64,000 nt of DNA from Saccharospirillum sp. Its GTDB lineage: Bacteria > Pseudomonadota > Gammaproteobacteria > Pseudomonadales > Natronospirillaceae. Below are positions 8,697-17,075 of the stretch, one piece after another (within the stretch, counting starts at the first letter, position 1; each line of letters starts with the position of its first letter). The position numbers were made by a program, and so were the translations under genes. Below the pieces are notes generated by a model. That model was not told the DNA's origin. It searched no databases and saw only the letters and a program-made list of their open reading frames with translations. The stretch spans positions 62,001 to 126,000 of the forward strand of contig JAGYIL010000004.1 in the NCBI GenBank assembly GCA_018402545.1, in the 5' to 3' direction.

Positions 8697-10733
8697 TTAC
8701 TGGCCATTGTCACTGAACACAATGGCAAATTCGGTACCCTGAAACGGCTCACTGTTAACGCGCACGTGGGCACCAATATGTTCAAGGTAGGTTTTGGTCA
8801 GGTAGGCACCAATGCCTACTCCGGTGTCGGTTTTGGTGGTGCTGAAGGGTTTGAACAGGTGGTCCTGAATAAACTCCAGCGGCATGCCGGTGCCAGTGTC
8901 TTTAATACTGAGCATGGGGGCACCGGTCGGCGATAACCCGACCGACAGTGTAATGCGGCCATCGGGCAGGGTGGCATCCTGGGCGTTGCGAATCAGGTTT
9001 TTGATCGCCAGCATGAATTTCTGCCGGTCGGCATCGATGGAAAAGTCTTCTTCAGTCAGCAGCTCGGGTTTCGGATCGCGGTCGCTGCATTCGCTGACCA
9101 GCTCGCGCAATAATTCCTGAACCTGCAACTGGCGCCGGTCTTCTTTTCCGGTTGGGTTGAACTTCGACATCAACCCTTGCATGCGGCGCACTGAACTGGC
9201 CACGGTCTTGATCATGTCGTCAATGAAGGCCGGGTTGGCTTTGTGGCGTTCGGCGTTGCGGTGCAGCAAGTCGAGCTGGGCCACCACGTTGTTCACATCG
9301 TGCATGATGAACGCCGACAGCCGGTGGTAGGTTTCCATCTGCTGGCCTTCACTGATGAGTTTTTCCTGCTCGTGCAACCGGATGTGGCTGGCGATCTGGG
9401 TGCAGACGTTGGTCAGCAAATCCAGGTCTTCAAAGGTGATGTTGGGGGCGGCGATGGGTTGCTCCAGAACCACAAAGCCGGTCATCTTCATCTGGTTAAG
9501 CAGCGGTGCCATGATCCAGATACGTGAATCTTCCTGCACCCAGTCTGGCAGAGTGTCGTTGTACATGGCCAGGCTGGGGTTGTCGGTATGGGGTACGAAG
9601 ATCCAGGCGTGTTTGACCATGGTGCGCACGAAGGGCTCGCCCAGAGAAAGCTCCCGCGGCAGTGATTCCCGCCTCATGGTCGAAGCTTTGAAAGACAGCG
9701 ACGGGCCTGTGTTGATCCACAAGGCACCGGCGTTCGACTTTACCGCGGTGCAGATCACCGACAACAGTTGCTGGTGGTAATGGCGGTGCGAAGGGTCGAG
9801 TTCCGATAGCCGGCGGATGAGGGTTAGCCATTCTTGCCGGTAATCGTACTTCTGGTTAAAAAAGTGCTTGCTGGCCATGACTTCGAAGCGTTGTCTCAGC
9901 TCTTTGGAAATGAACAGCGCCGCGGCCAGCAAGAGTACTATCAGGGTGAAGAGGGTGTAGATATAACCGCTCCAGAACCCACCCAGTATTTTTACGTAAG
10001 ACCCGCCAATGGCTGCCAGTGCCATAAACCCCAGCGTAAACACAACAGAGGCGGAATAGAAAAACACCGGGCGAGAGAGCTGCAACTGCGGCCGGTGGTT
10101 CTGGTAGTCACGAAACAGCAGCGTGCCGATCAGCAACACCACGGCCAGTAACCAGGCTGCAGCGGTGCGCGTTTGCCAGGCCAGGGTGGAGATGCTGCCG
10201 GAGAACAATTGCTGGCCATACACCAGCACATCGGCGGCCAGGGAGAGGGAGAGACAGACGGCAAGCAGTTTGATCAGCCGGTGCGGCCGAACGTTGCGCA
10301 CCGTTTGTTCGGTCATGACCAGGATCGAAATGGCCATGGCGATATAGAGCGAAGCGGTCAGCCAGGTGGCCCCGCTGAACTGCCAGATCACCAGTAGCGC
10401 CGTTAACACCAGCGCAATAAATACCAGAGCAAGCCCGAGTGTGGCGCGGGGCCATTGGGACCATTGTGCATGCCGTTGCAGTAGCCAGCTCATGGCAGCA
10501 AACCAGCCCGCAAAACGCAGCACTTCAGCAGACAATAACCAGGAGGTGACGTTGGTGGAGAGCGAATAACTGCCCAGCATGGCGAGCAGCCAGACCAGTT
10601 GTGCCGCGACGCCGAGCGTGAGCGACCATTGCCAGCGCTGGGTGCGAGACCGATAGGCCATAGCCATGAGCAAGCAGGCCGTCATGAGAGTAGCCGTGCT
10701 GATGACCGTATAGGTGACCGAGAGGTAGTTCAT
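8697..10733 (-). CDS. prsK: PEP-CTERM system sensor histidine kinase PrsK
   Basis: 678 residues. The N-terminal 290 residues hold about eight hydrophobic spans. A GAF-like segment follows (around residues 310-450, with VLEQPIAAPNITFEDLDLLTN). The kinase core has the atypical H-box IMHDVNNVVAQL, the N-box NLIRNAQDAT, the G1 box IKDTGTGMP and the G2 box GVGIGAYL. This membrane-GAF-kinase layout is that of PrsK proteins found with exosortase systems. It should autophosphorylate on the His of IMHDVNN and pass phosphate to PrsR. The signal it senses is unknown. It heads the prsK-prsR-prsT run. Confidence 0.9.
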   Translation of the reverse strand: MNYLSVTYTVISTATLMTACLLMAMAYRSRTQRWQWSLTLGVAAQLVWLLAMLGSYSLSTNVTSWLLSAEVLRFAGWFAAMSWLLQRHAQWSQWPRATLGLALVFIALVLTALLVIWQFSGATWLTASLYIAMAISILVMTEQTVRNVRPHRLIKLLAVCLSLSLAADVLVYGQQLFSGSISTLAWQTRTAAAWLLAVVLLIGTLLFRDYQNHRPQLQLSRPVFFYSASVVFTLGFMALAAIGGSYVKILGGFWSGYIYTLFTLIVLLLAAALFISKELRQRFEVMASKHFFNQKYDYRQEWLTLIRRLSELDPSHRHYHQQLLSVICTAVKSNAGALWINTGPSLSFKASTMRRESLPRELSLGEPFVRTMVKHAWIFVPHTDNPSLAMYNDTLPDWVQEDSRIWIMAPLLNQMKMTGFVVLEQPIAAPNITFEDLDLLTNVCTQIASHIRLHEQEKLISEGQQMETYHRLSAFIMHDVNNVVAQLDLLHRNAERHKANPAFIDDMIKTVASSVRRMQGLMSKFNPTGKEDRRQLQVQELLRELVSECSDRDPKPELLTEEDFSIDADRQKFMLAIKNLIRNAQDATLPDGRITLSVGLSPTGAPMLSIKDTGTGMPLEFIQDHLFKPFSTTKTDTGVGIGAYLTKTYLEHIGAHVRVNSEPFQGTEFAIVFSDNGQ

Positions 10734-10833
10734 AGTCCGTTATTGCATTCCCTGAGCGGTTCTTGGCAGAACACTGTTCATCCTTGAATAAGGCTACAGT
10801 ATAGCGCTAAGTCGGGTCAGGGTCAGGCGGGTA

Positions 10834-10850
10834 GACGAAAAACTTTACAA
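10834..10850 (-). promoter_or_regulatory. Degenerate PEP-CTERM-box-like motif upstream of prsK
   Basis: On the minus strand this reads TGTAAAGTTTTTCGTCT, which matches TGTAAA-N6-CGACA at nine of eleven fixed positions. It lies about 100 bases upstream of prsK, in the opposite orientation to the boxes before the PEP-CTERM genes. No -24/-12 element was found between it and prsK. Autoregulation is possible but weakly supported. Confidence 0.25.
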
Positions 10851-10914
10851 TTTGGTTCGGCTATGCAAAGGGGGAGGCGCAGGTTGGGGTGGGCAAGGTG
10901 AGCACTGACGCTTC

Positions 10915-11289
10915 TCAGCGTGCCCGAACCCAGTTGCTGTAGATGCCTTCATGGTCGAATGCAGCGACTTCAATAATGGCTGATTCTGGGTTTCTGATGT
11001 CTTTCAGCAAATACTGGTCGGTGCCATTGTCGCGAATCAGCACGACGGTAAACCGGTTGTCGTTGGACTGGCGGTACCGAATCTCATAGCCACCGAGCTC
11101 TTCTGGCGGAAGCGGGTCACCATTGGTGCGTTCTTGCGGGGTTTCCCAATACAGCATGACATCGCCCTGGCTGAAACCCTGGGGCGACATACAGCCGGCA
11201 AGCGACAACACCAACGCGAACAGGCCCAGGTGGAATACACCGGGCCGTCGGCTCAGTACAACATGTTTCACTGGGTCGATTACTGCCAT
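10915..11289 (-). CDS. Small lipoprotein with fibronectin-III-like domain
   Basis: 124 residues from the ATG at 11289 (GGAAG about eight bases upstream). A signal peptide ends in the lipobox LSLAGC. The mature part is one beta-sandwich-like domain beginning VMLYWETPQERTNGDPL and continuing GGYEIRYRQ, a pattern of fibronectin-type-III strands, and ending with an AFDHEGIYSNW strand. It is clearly paralogous to the lipoprotein at 12701-13126: the LYW..P.ER.NG.P....GGYEIRYR core is shared. Both flank a PEP-CTERM gene. The function is unknown; an outer-membrane or periplasmic carbohydrate- or protein-binding role is a guess. Confidence 0.75.
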   Translation of the reverse strand: MAVIDPVKHVVLSRRPGVFHLGLFALVLSLAGCMSPQGFSQGDVMLYWETPQERTNGDPLPPEELGGYEIRYRQSNDNRFTVVLIRDNGTDQYLLKDIRNPESAIIEVAAFDHEGIYSNWVRAR

Positions 11290-11403
11290 TACTGCTTCCG
11301 GAGGAGGGCTGACGCGCCACACGGCATGCGTCAGCTCTGAACAGGATTAATACCTGGATCCGTTTAAGCGCCGGTCTAGTTCAGACCAAACCGCCAAACA
11401 CCC

Positions 11404-12186
11404 TTATTGGTGGCGTAGGCGACGACGCGCTGCTCCGACACCGATCAGGCCAAGGCTCAACAATGCCAGCGTGGCAGGCTCCGGTACCGGAAGCGAGCCG
11501 ACGGTGATGGTATCGATACCCCAGCCATCGTTCTTGTTGGTTCCGTTGTCGAACAGCAATGAGGCGCTGCTGATCGCGACATCGGCCATCAACGTTACGT
11601 ACATCAGATTGCCATTACTGAGTGAGCTGTTCAACTGCGTTGTGTGCTCGGTACCGTCATCGAACACCAGTTTGAGCGACGCACCCTGGTCGTTGACGTC
11701 TGACAGGTAGAAACCGAGGCTGTCAAAAAAGCCGACACCCGAGATATCCCAGCTGACAATATCGGCATCGTTGCTGTCGAGCCAGTTGGTCGCGTGCGAT
11801 GGAGAACGTCCGAATTCACCGGTGCTGCTGTTTTCGATCATCAGTAAGTCGGGGCGCACATCGCTGCTGTTGGCGGCGCCGTCCGATTTCACCATGGTGA
11901 AGGTACCAACCGCCGTGCTGAACTGTTCAGACGCCATCACCCAGCTGCTTTGCTGATTACCGGTTTGCACAGCACCGAGTGACGTAGCCCCCGTGGCGGA
12001 TACCGTGCCCAGGTTATCAAAGGTTTCCTGCTGGTAACTGGCGAGGCTGCTGAGGTAGTCGGCTTCGGCCTGGGTTGCCTGTACTGAGCCGTAGCTGACA
12101 TTGGAGTAAATGATGGCAGCCTGCGCGCTGGAAGCCGCAACCAGAGAGGATATGACAACCGTAAGTGAGATAGTTGATTTACGCAT
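11404..12186 (-). CDS. PEP-CTERM sorting domain protein
   Basis: 260 residues from the ATG at 12186. The N-terminus is a signal peptide (MRKSTISLTVVISSLVAASSAQA). The C-terminus is a PEP-CTERM signal: the motif VPEPATLALL, a hydrophobic helix and a basic tail (ARRRLRHQ). Exosortase is expected to cut near the PEP motif on the outer face of the inner membrane, and products are usually surface or matrix proteins. The middle is Ser/Asp/Gly-rich beta-type sequence without a motif I can name. The gene has a strong sigma54 element upstream (12300-12315). The two flanking small lipoproteins may be functional partners. Confidence 0.88.
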   Translation of the reverse strand: MRKSTISLTVVISSLVAASSAQAAIIYSNVSYGSVQATQAEADYLSSLASYQQETFDNLGTVSATGATSLGAVQTGNQQSSWVMASEQFSTAVGTFTMVKSDGAANSSDVRPDLLMIENSSTGEFGRSPSHATNWLDSNDADIVSWDISGVGFFDSLGFYLSDVNDQGASLKLVFDDGTEHTTQLNSSLSNGNLMYVTLMADVAISSASLLFDNGTNKNDGWGIDTITVGSLPVPEPATLALLSLGLIGVGAARRRLRHQ

Positions 12187-12700
12187 ATTCAATCCCTGAG
12201 AAAAGACCGACTGAAGACAATTCAGTGCTCTTACAGCGTGGCAAATACACCGCAACGCCCGGTCATGGTCGCGTTTCAGCGACGTGATGACAGACTCATA
12301 GCGATTATCGTGCCAGGCTTTAAAGACGGTCTTTAATGGGTAGGGAGGAAAGGTCGTTCGCTACTCGTTGCCGATACCACAACTGACTGGCTGCTTGTCG
12401 CCAGGCTTTATTGTATGGGGACAATCCCATTTTACAGCGGGCACAGACCCGGCATTGTAAATACCTCTGCCACTGCGCCGGCTACGAAAAAACTGCATCG
12501 GGTAAACAGCGGAATGTTAAGAATATCGACGCACCAGGTTTAGGTTGTGCAGGTTCTGCGCTGGCTAGGATAGAGCGGACTCAGAGCTGAAAAGAGAGGG
12601 TGGGGCTGGGTCGGTCTTGGTTGGTGCAGGTGACCAGATCCCTGGTCCTGTAATCAATTAATGCCTTTTAAATCGGGTCATGCCCCGAAAGCAGAATCGG
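12187..12700. other. Intergenic regulatory region
   Basis: 514 bases without a credible gene. It contains the sigma54 element described separately and, further upstream, TGTTAAGAATATCGACG at 12515-12531, a two-mismatch relative of the TGTAAA-N6-CGACA box. The gap between the two is 199 bp, longer than and out of phase with the 53/63/73 bp gaps at the other PEP-CTERM genes. A second poor match starts at 12456. I see nothing else in it. Confidence 0.5.
12300..12315 (-). promoter_or_regulatory. sigma54 (-24/-12) promoter of PEP-CTERM gene
   Basis: On the minus strand this reads TGGCACGATAATCGCT, which keeps the whole TGGCACG -24 block and the -12 GC with correct spacing (consensus TGGCACG-N4-TTGCW, one mismatch). 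The PEP-CTERM start codon is about 114 bases downstream. Activation by PrsR is expected from the family, not shown here. Confidence 0.75.
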
Positions 12701-13126
12701 TTAGCTGCCCTGGGCAACGACGAACTCGCTGTAAATGCCGTTGGCATCAAAAACGGCCACTTCGAATACCAGGTCATTCACGTTGGTCAGCGAATCGAAG
12801 GAGTATTGTTCGACCGCCGGGTTGTCGATCACGATATTGGTGTAGTCGCCTGAGTTCATGGCGCGGTAGCGAATTTCGTAACCACCGATGTCGGTGAAAT
12901 CCATCGGCTCGCCGTTGAGGCGCTCTATCGGAGCGGACCAGTACAATGTCAATGCGCGGGCGGCAGAATCGTCACCGTTATTGTTACTGTCACCGGAACT
13001 GGCATTGCCGCTGTTTGAATTTCCATTGTTGGCAGTGGTATCGGGGGAGCCAAAGTCGGCGGGTTCAATCTGGCAACCATACAGCGCCAGCAAAGTGGTG
13101 CAGATAATCAGTAGTCGTGCCGTCAT
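12701..13126 (-). CDS. Small lipoprotein with fibronectin-III-like domain (paralogue)
   Basis: 141 residues from the ATG at 13126. The lipobox is LLALYGC. A low-complexity Asn/Gly/Ser/Asp linker (about residues 25-50) precedes the same beta-domain as in the lipoprotein at 10915-11289 (LTLYWSAPIERLNGEPM, GGYEIRYRAM, AVFDANGIYSEF). The linker suggests a domain held away from the membrane. Its promoter region contains TGACAAAAATGCCGACA (13231-13247), a two-mismatch version of the PEP-CTERM box in the same orientation as the good boxes, but no sigma54 element at the expected distance. Confidence 0.75.
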   Translation of the reverse strand: MTARLLIICTTLLALYGCQIEPADFGSPDTTANNGNSNSGNASSGDSNNNGDDSAARALTLYWSAPIERLNGEPMDFTDIGGYEIRYRAMNSGDYTNIVIDNPAVEQYSFDSLTNVNDLVFEVAVFDANGIYSEFVVAQGS

Positions 13127-13410
13127 GTAGGAGAAACCTCTGGATGAGTGCGGTGAGTAAGTTGAAGTGAGTGCACTATACGGAGACTTGATGGCCCCGC
13201 CTGTGACGGAGTTCATAAGCTGCAAAACGCTGACAAAAATGCCGACATCGGTAACAAAAATGGCGCGTTTTCGAGGTTTTTCCGTGATTAATTTGACGTG
13301 ATCGATGATGTTTTCGGAACCAGTTCACGTTATTCGGGGAACTAATACCGCTTGCCGGAAAACTGACGGCGTCGCATTGCTTTGAAACCGCTTTTGGCCG
13401 TGACTTAGGG

Positions 13411-13430
13411 CACCTGTTGTGGTGTTTTTT
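13411..13430 (+). terminator. Orphan short hairpin with T-run
   Basis: CACC-TGTTGT-GGTG is followed by six T. It reads as a weak intrinsic terminator on the plus strand, yet no plus-strand gene ends before it. It could close a short RNA starting within the lipoprotein/glmU gap, or be chance. Confidence 0.3.
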
Positions 13431-13519
13431 ATGGCGCAGGCCGGGAGTAAGGGCTGAACGGTCGACACCCTGGTTTCGGGTTGGTTTCGCCTGTCAGGAA
13501 AATTCTGACAATTGCTCAC

Positions 13520-13547
13520 TTGCGACCTGAAGACTTGACGCTAGAAT
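13520..13547 (+). promoter_or_regulatory. Probable sigma70 promoter of glmU
   Basis: TTGCGA (13520-13525), a 16-base spacer, then TAGAAT (13542-13547). The predicted transcript would start near 13554, about 30 bases before the glmU ATG. Confidence 0.45.
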
Positions 13548-13585
13548 GCAGCGAATCGTTAATGATTGGGTAACAGGAGAAAGAA

Positions 13586-14944
13586 ATGGATGTCAGCGTA
13601 ATTATTTTAGCGGCGGGTCAGGGCTCAAGGATGAAATCCCGCCTGCCCAAGGTGCTGCACCGGGTTGCCGGCGTGCCCATGGCCCGCCACGTTTATCAGA
13701 CTGCATGTCAATTCAGCAGTGACATTCACCTGGTGGTAGGCCATGGCGCCGACCAGGTTCGGCAAGAGTTCAGTGACACCGCTGCCCGGTTCTGGCTGCA
13801 GGCAGAACAACTGGGTACAGGCCATGCGGTCGCCCAGGCAATGCCGGGTGTGCCGGAGACCGGTGCCGTGCTGGTGTTGTATGGCGATGTACCGCTGACC
13901 CGCGCCGAGACACTCAAAACCCTAATTGAGCAAGTAACCGAACAGACCATGGGGCTGCTGACCGTGGAACTGGAAGACCCGGCAGGCTACGGCCGCATTG
14001 TGCGCGATGCGAATGGCCAAGTGGCTTCCATCGTTGAACACAAAGACGCCTCTGCCGAGCAACTGGCCATTACCGAAGTCAACAGCGGCATTATGGCGTT
14101 GCCCGCCTGGATGCTTCACGCCTGGTTGCCCCGGCTGCAGAACAACAATGCCCAGGGCGAATACTACCTGACCGATCTGATCAGCATGGCGGTGAGCGAG
14201 GGGGTAGCGGTTCAGGCGGTACAGCCGCTGGACGTCGAAGAAACGCTCGGGGTGAATAACCGGCAGCAACTGGCAGTGCTGGAGCGCTGGTTCCAGCAGT
14301 GGGCGGCCAATGCCCTGATGGCTGAAGGCGCAACCCTGATGGACCCGGCCCGGGTAGACATTCGCGGCACAGTACGGGTCGGCCAGGATTGCCTGATCGA
14401 CGTCAACGTGGTGTTTGAAGGCGAGGTCGAACTGGGTGCCGGTGTGCGCATCGGGCCGAATTGCGTGATTCGCAATGCCCGGCTGGGCGACGACGTTGTG
14501 GTTGAGGCCAATACCCTGATCGATGGTGCCCAACTGGGCGCTGGCGCCACGGTTGGCCCCTTTGCCCGGCTTCGCCCGGGCACCGAGCTGGATGAGGGCG
14601 CCAAGATTGGTAACTTTGTTGAAACCAAGAAAGCGCGCCTCGGTGCCGGTAGCAAGGTGAACCACCTCAGTTACATTGGCGATGCGGTGATAGGCGAAGG
14701 GGCCAACATTGGCGCTGGCACCATTACCTGCAATTACGACGGCGTGAACAAGTTCGTAACCGACATTGGCGCCGGTGCCTTTGTTGGCTCCAACAGCACG
14801 CTGGTTGCGCCGGTTACCATTGAAGCCGGTGCCTTTGTCGGTGCCGGGTCGGTACTGACCAAAACCGCACCGGCCGACCAGCTGACGGTTGGCCGTGCCC
14901 GCCAGGTGACGGTAAAAGGCTGGACGCGTCCGGCCAAGCAGTAA
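13586..14944 (+). CDS. glmU: Bifunctional UDP-GlcNAc pyrophosphorylase / GlcN-1-P acetyltransferase
   Basis: 452 residues, the usual family length, with ACAGGAG upstream. The N-terminal nucleotidyltransferase has the signature LAAGQGSRMKSRLPKVLH, then YGDVPLTR (metal-binding Asp) and EVNSGI. The C-terminal half is the left-handed parallel beta-helix acetyltransferase made of hexapeptide repeats (for example GAGVRIGPNCVIRNARLGDD), with KIGNFVETKKA and NYDGVNKF near the active site. It makes UDP-GlcNAc from GlcN-1-P, acetyl-CoA and UTP in the cytoplasm, for peptidoglycan, LPS and probably the exopolysaccharide. It precedes glmS, which feeds the same pathway. Confidence 0.97.
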   Translation: MDVSVIILAAGQGSRMKSRLPKVLHRVAGVPMARHVYQTACQFSSDIHLVVGHGADQVRQEFSDTAARFWLQAEQLGTGHAVAQAMPGVPETGAVLVLYGDVPLTRAETLKTLIEQVTEQTMGLLTVELEDPAGYGRIVRDANGQVASIVEHKDASAEQLAITEVNSGIMALPAWMLHAWLPRLQNNNAQGEYYLTDLISMAVSEGVAVQAVQPLDVEETLGVNNRQQLAVLERWFQQWAANALMAEGATLMDPARVDIRGTVRVGQDCLIDVNVVFEGEVELGAGVRIGPNCVIRNARLGDDVVVEANTLIDGAQLGAGATVGPFARLRPGTELDEGAKIGNFVETKKARLGAGSKVNHLSYIGDAVIGEGANIGAGTITCNYDGVNKFVTDIGAGAFVGSNSTLVAPVTIEAGAFVGAGSVLTKTAPADQLTVGRARQVTVKGWTRPAKQ

Positions 14945-15088
14945 CTACAACGCCCGTCGGGCTGATACGAAGTAAGAGACTGACTAAATTTGAATTCAGC
15001 CCGGGCGGCTTAAGCACTGGCCGGGCACTCACAACCGATTCATGACGGCCCAACCGATAAAGGGCGGCGAATCACAAGGAGCAAAACT

Positions 15089-16918
15089 ATGTGTGGCATT
15101 GTAGGCGCAGTAGCACAACGGGACGTGGCAGAAATTCTGGTCGAAGGCTTGCGTCGTCTCGAATACCGGGGCTATGACTCGGCTGGCGTGGCGATCATTA
15201 ATGACGAACAGATGCACCGGGTGCGTCGTGTCGGTAAGGTCAGTGAACTGGCTGCGGCACTGGACGAGTCGCCGCTTTCCGGTGGTACCGGCATCGCCCA
15301 CACCCGCTGGGCTACGCACGGCCAGCCGAACGAGCGCAACGCTCATCCGCATGTGTCGGGCGACAACGTGGCCGTGGTGCACAACGGCATTATTGAAAAC
15401 CACGCCCGCTTGCGCCGCGAACTGGAGCAGGACGGGTTTACGTTTGCCTCGGAAACCGATACCGAAGTCATCGCCCACCTGATCGAGAAAGAACTGCGCA
15501 CGGCCGACTCTCTGTTACAGGCCGTGCAGCGCGCGCGCAAACAACTGGTCGGTGCCTATGGCACGGTGGTGATGGACCGGCGTGACCCGTCCCGGCTGAT
15601 CGTCGCGCGTTCCGGCTCGCCACTGGTGATTGGCCTGGGTATTGGTGAGAACTTCATTGCGTCTGACCAACTGGCCTTGCTGCCGGTTACGCAGCAGTTT
15701 ATTTTCCTGGAAGAGGGCGACGTTGCCGAAATTACCCGGCGCAGCGTGCACATTGTGGATGCAGACGACCAGGTGGTCGAACGCGCCAGCCAGACCAGCG
15801 ATATTAAGCACGATGCCGGCGACAAGGGTCCGTTCAAGCATTTCATGCTGAAAGAAATTCATGAACAACCCGACGCCATCAACAACACCCTGGAAGGCCG
15901 CATTACCGATACCGATGTGGTTACCGAAGCTTTCGGCGCGGGGTCCAACGACATTCTCGCCGGTGTTGAAAACGTTCAGATCGTCGCCTGTGGTACGTCC
16001 TATCACGCTGGCCTGGTGGCGCGTTACTGGTTTGAAGAAGTCGCCGGTGTGCCGTGCCAGGTAGAGATCGCCTCCGAGTTTCGTTATCGCAAATCGGTTG
16101 TCGCAAAGAATGCTTTGTTTGTCACTATTTCCCAGTCGGGCGAAACCGCCGACACCCTGGCCGCGTTGAGGTTGGCAAAAGACCTGGGTTACACCTCTAC
16201 CCTGGCCATTTGCAACGTGCCCGGTTCATCGCTGGTGCGCGAGTCGGACCTGGCGTACATGATGCGGGCCGGTGCTGAAATTGGCGTCGCCTCCACCAAA
16301 GCCTTTACCGTCCAATTGATTGGCCTGATGTTGCTGGTGCTGAGTGTTGCCAAGCACCGGGGCGTCGACCAGGCCGTGATTGGCCGGATCGTTAAGGGCT
16401 TGCGCGGCTTGCCTGCCCAAATGAAGCAGGCGCTGACCCTGGCAGAGACTATTGAAAACCTCGCCGAAGACTTTGCCGACAAACACCACGCGCTGTTTCT
16501 GGGCCGTAGCACCCAGTACCCGATTGCGATGGAAGGTGCGCTGAAGTTGAAAGAGATCAGCTACATACACGCCGAAGCCTATGCCGCCGGCGAGTTGAAG
16601 CATGGCCCGCTGGCGCTGATTGACAGCGACATGCCGGTGATCGTGGTGGCGCCGAATAACGATTTGCTGGAAAAACTGCACAGCAATATGGAAGAGGTAC
16701 GCGCCCGGGGCGGTCAGCTCTACGTGTTTGCTGACAAAGGCGCGCATTTTACCGCGGGCGAAGGGCTTAAACTGATCGAACTGGAACCGATCGACGACAT
16801 ACTGGCGCCGGTTCTGTATACCGTGCCGCTGCAGCTGTTGAGCTATTACGTTGCCATCATCAAGGGTACCGATGTTGACCAGCCCCGTAACCTCGCCAAG
16901 TCAGTCACTGTCGAGTAA
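15089..16918 (+). CDS. glmS: Glutamine-fructose-6-phosphate aminotransferase (isomerizing)
   Basis: 609 residues, full length, with AAGGAG upstream. The class II glutaminase domain starts MCGIVGAV, so Cys becomes the N-terminal nucleophile after Met removal, and contains [12 protein letters not shown] and the HTRWATHG motif. Two SIS sugar-isomerase domains follow ([15 protein letters not shown] near 340-355, SCGTSY-like CGTSYHAG, and the C-terminal KSVTVE end). It converts fructose-6-P and glutamine to GlcN-6-P, the entry step to UDP-GlcNAc. It lies 144 bases after glmU; that gap shows no strong terminator, so co-transcription is possible. Confidence 0.97.
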   Translation: MCGIVGAVAQRDVAEILVEGLRRLEYRGYDSAGVAIINDEQMHRVRRVGKVSELAAALDESPLSGGTGIAHTRWATHGQPNERNAHPHVSGDNVAVVHNGIIENHARLRRELEQDGFTFASETDTEVIAHLIEKELRTADSLLQAVQRARKQLVGAYGTVVMDRRDPSRLIVARSGSPLVIGLGIGENFIASDQLALLPVTQQFIFLEEGDVAEITRRSVHIVDADDQVVERASQTSDIKHDAGDKGPFKHFMLKEIHEQPDAINNTLEGRITDTDVVTEAFGAGSNDILAGVENVQIVACGTSYHAGLVARYWFEEVAGVPCQVEIASEFRYRKSVVAKNALFVTISQSGETADTLAALRLAKDLGYTSTLAICNVPGSSLVRESDLAYMMRAGAEIGVASTKAFTVQLIGLMLLVLSVAKHRGVDQAVIGRIVKGLRGLPAQMKQALTLAETIENLAEDFADKHHALFLGRSTQYPIAMEGALKLKEISYIHAEAYAAGELKHGPLALIDSDMPVIVVAPNNDLLEKLHSNMEEVRARGGQLYVFADKGAHFTAGEGLKLIELEPIDDILAPVLYTVPLQLLSYYVAIIKGTDVDQPRNLAKSVTVE

Positions 16919-16925
16919 GGTAATC

Positions 16926-16955
16926 AGCCATCGCCCCTTTTTGGGGGTGATGGCT
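16926..16955 (+). terminator. Rho-independent-like terminator after glmS
   Basis: The inverted repeat AGCCATC-g-CCCC / GGGG-t-GATGGCT has a T-rich loop, eight bases after the glmS stop. The stem is strong, but there is no long T-run after it. Confidence 0.55.
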
Positions 16956-17075
16956 AGTCAGTTGTGTAAATAGATGGTATAAACCGGGGTTAGAAAAAGG
17001 GAATCTGGGCGGAGTGGTTGGAACCATCGCTGCCACCGCCCCGGTAGACTGTTTGAATCAAAAAGGAATTTGATA

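Larger units (their letters stand above)
13127..13585. other. Intergenic region between lipoprotein gene and glmU
   Basis: 459 bases. It contains two direct copies of ACAAAAATGSCG around 13232 and 13254, a weak PEP-CTERM-box relative at 13231-13247, a small hairpin with a T-run at 13411-13430, and a probable sigma70 promoter for glmU at 13520-13547. The open frame across it on the minus strand does not look like a protein. Confidence 0.5.

Noticed and set aside
7676-8716. 346-residue plus-strand frame antisense to prsR
   Set aside because: Full overlap with an unmistakable sigma54 activator and no family features of its own.
12456-12472. TGTAAATACCTCTGCCA as a PrsR box
   Set aside because: Only the first half matches; the CGACA half is TGCCA, and spacing to the sigma54 site is out of phase with the other boxes.
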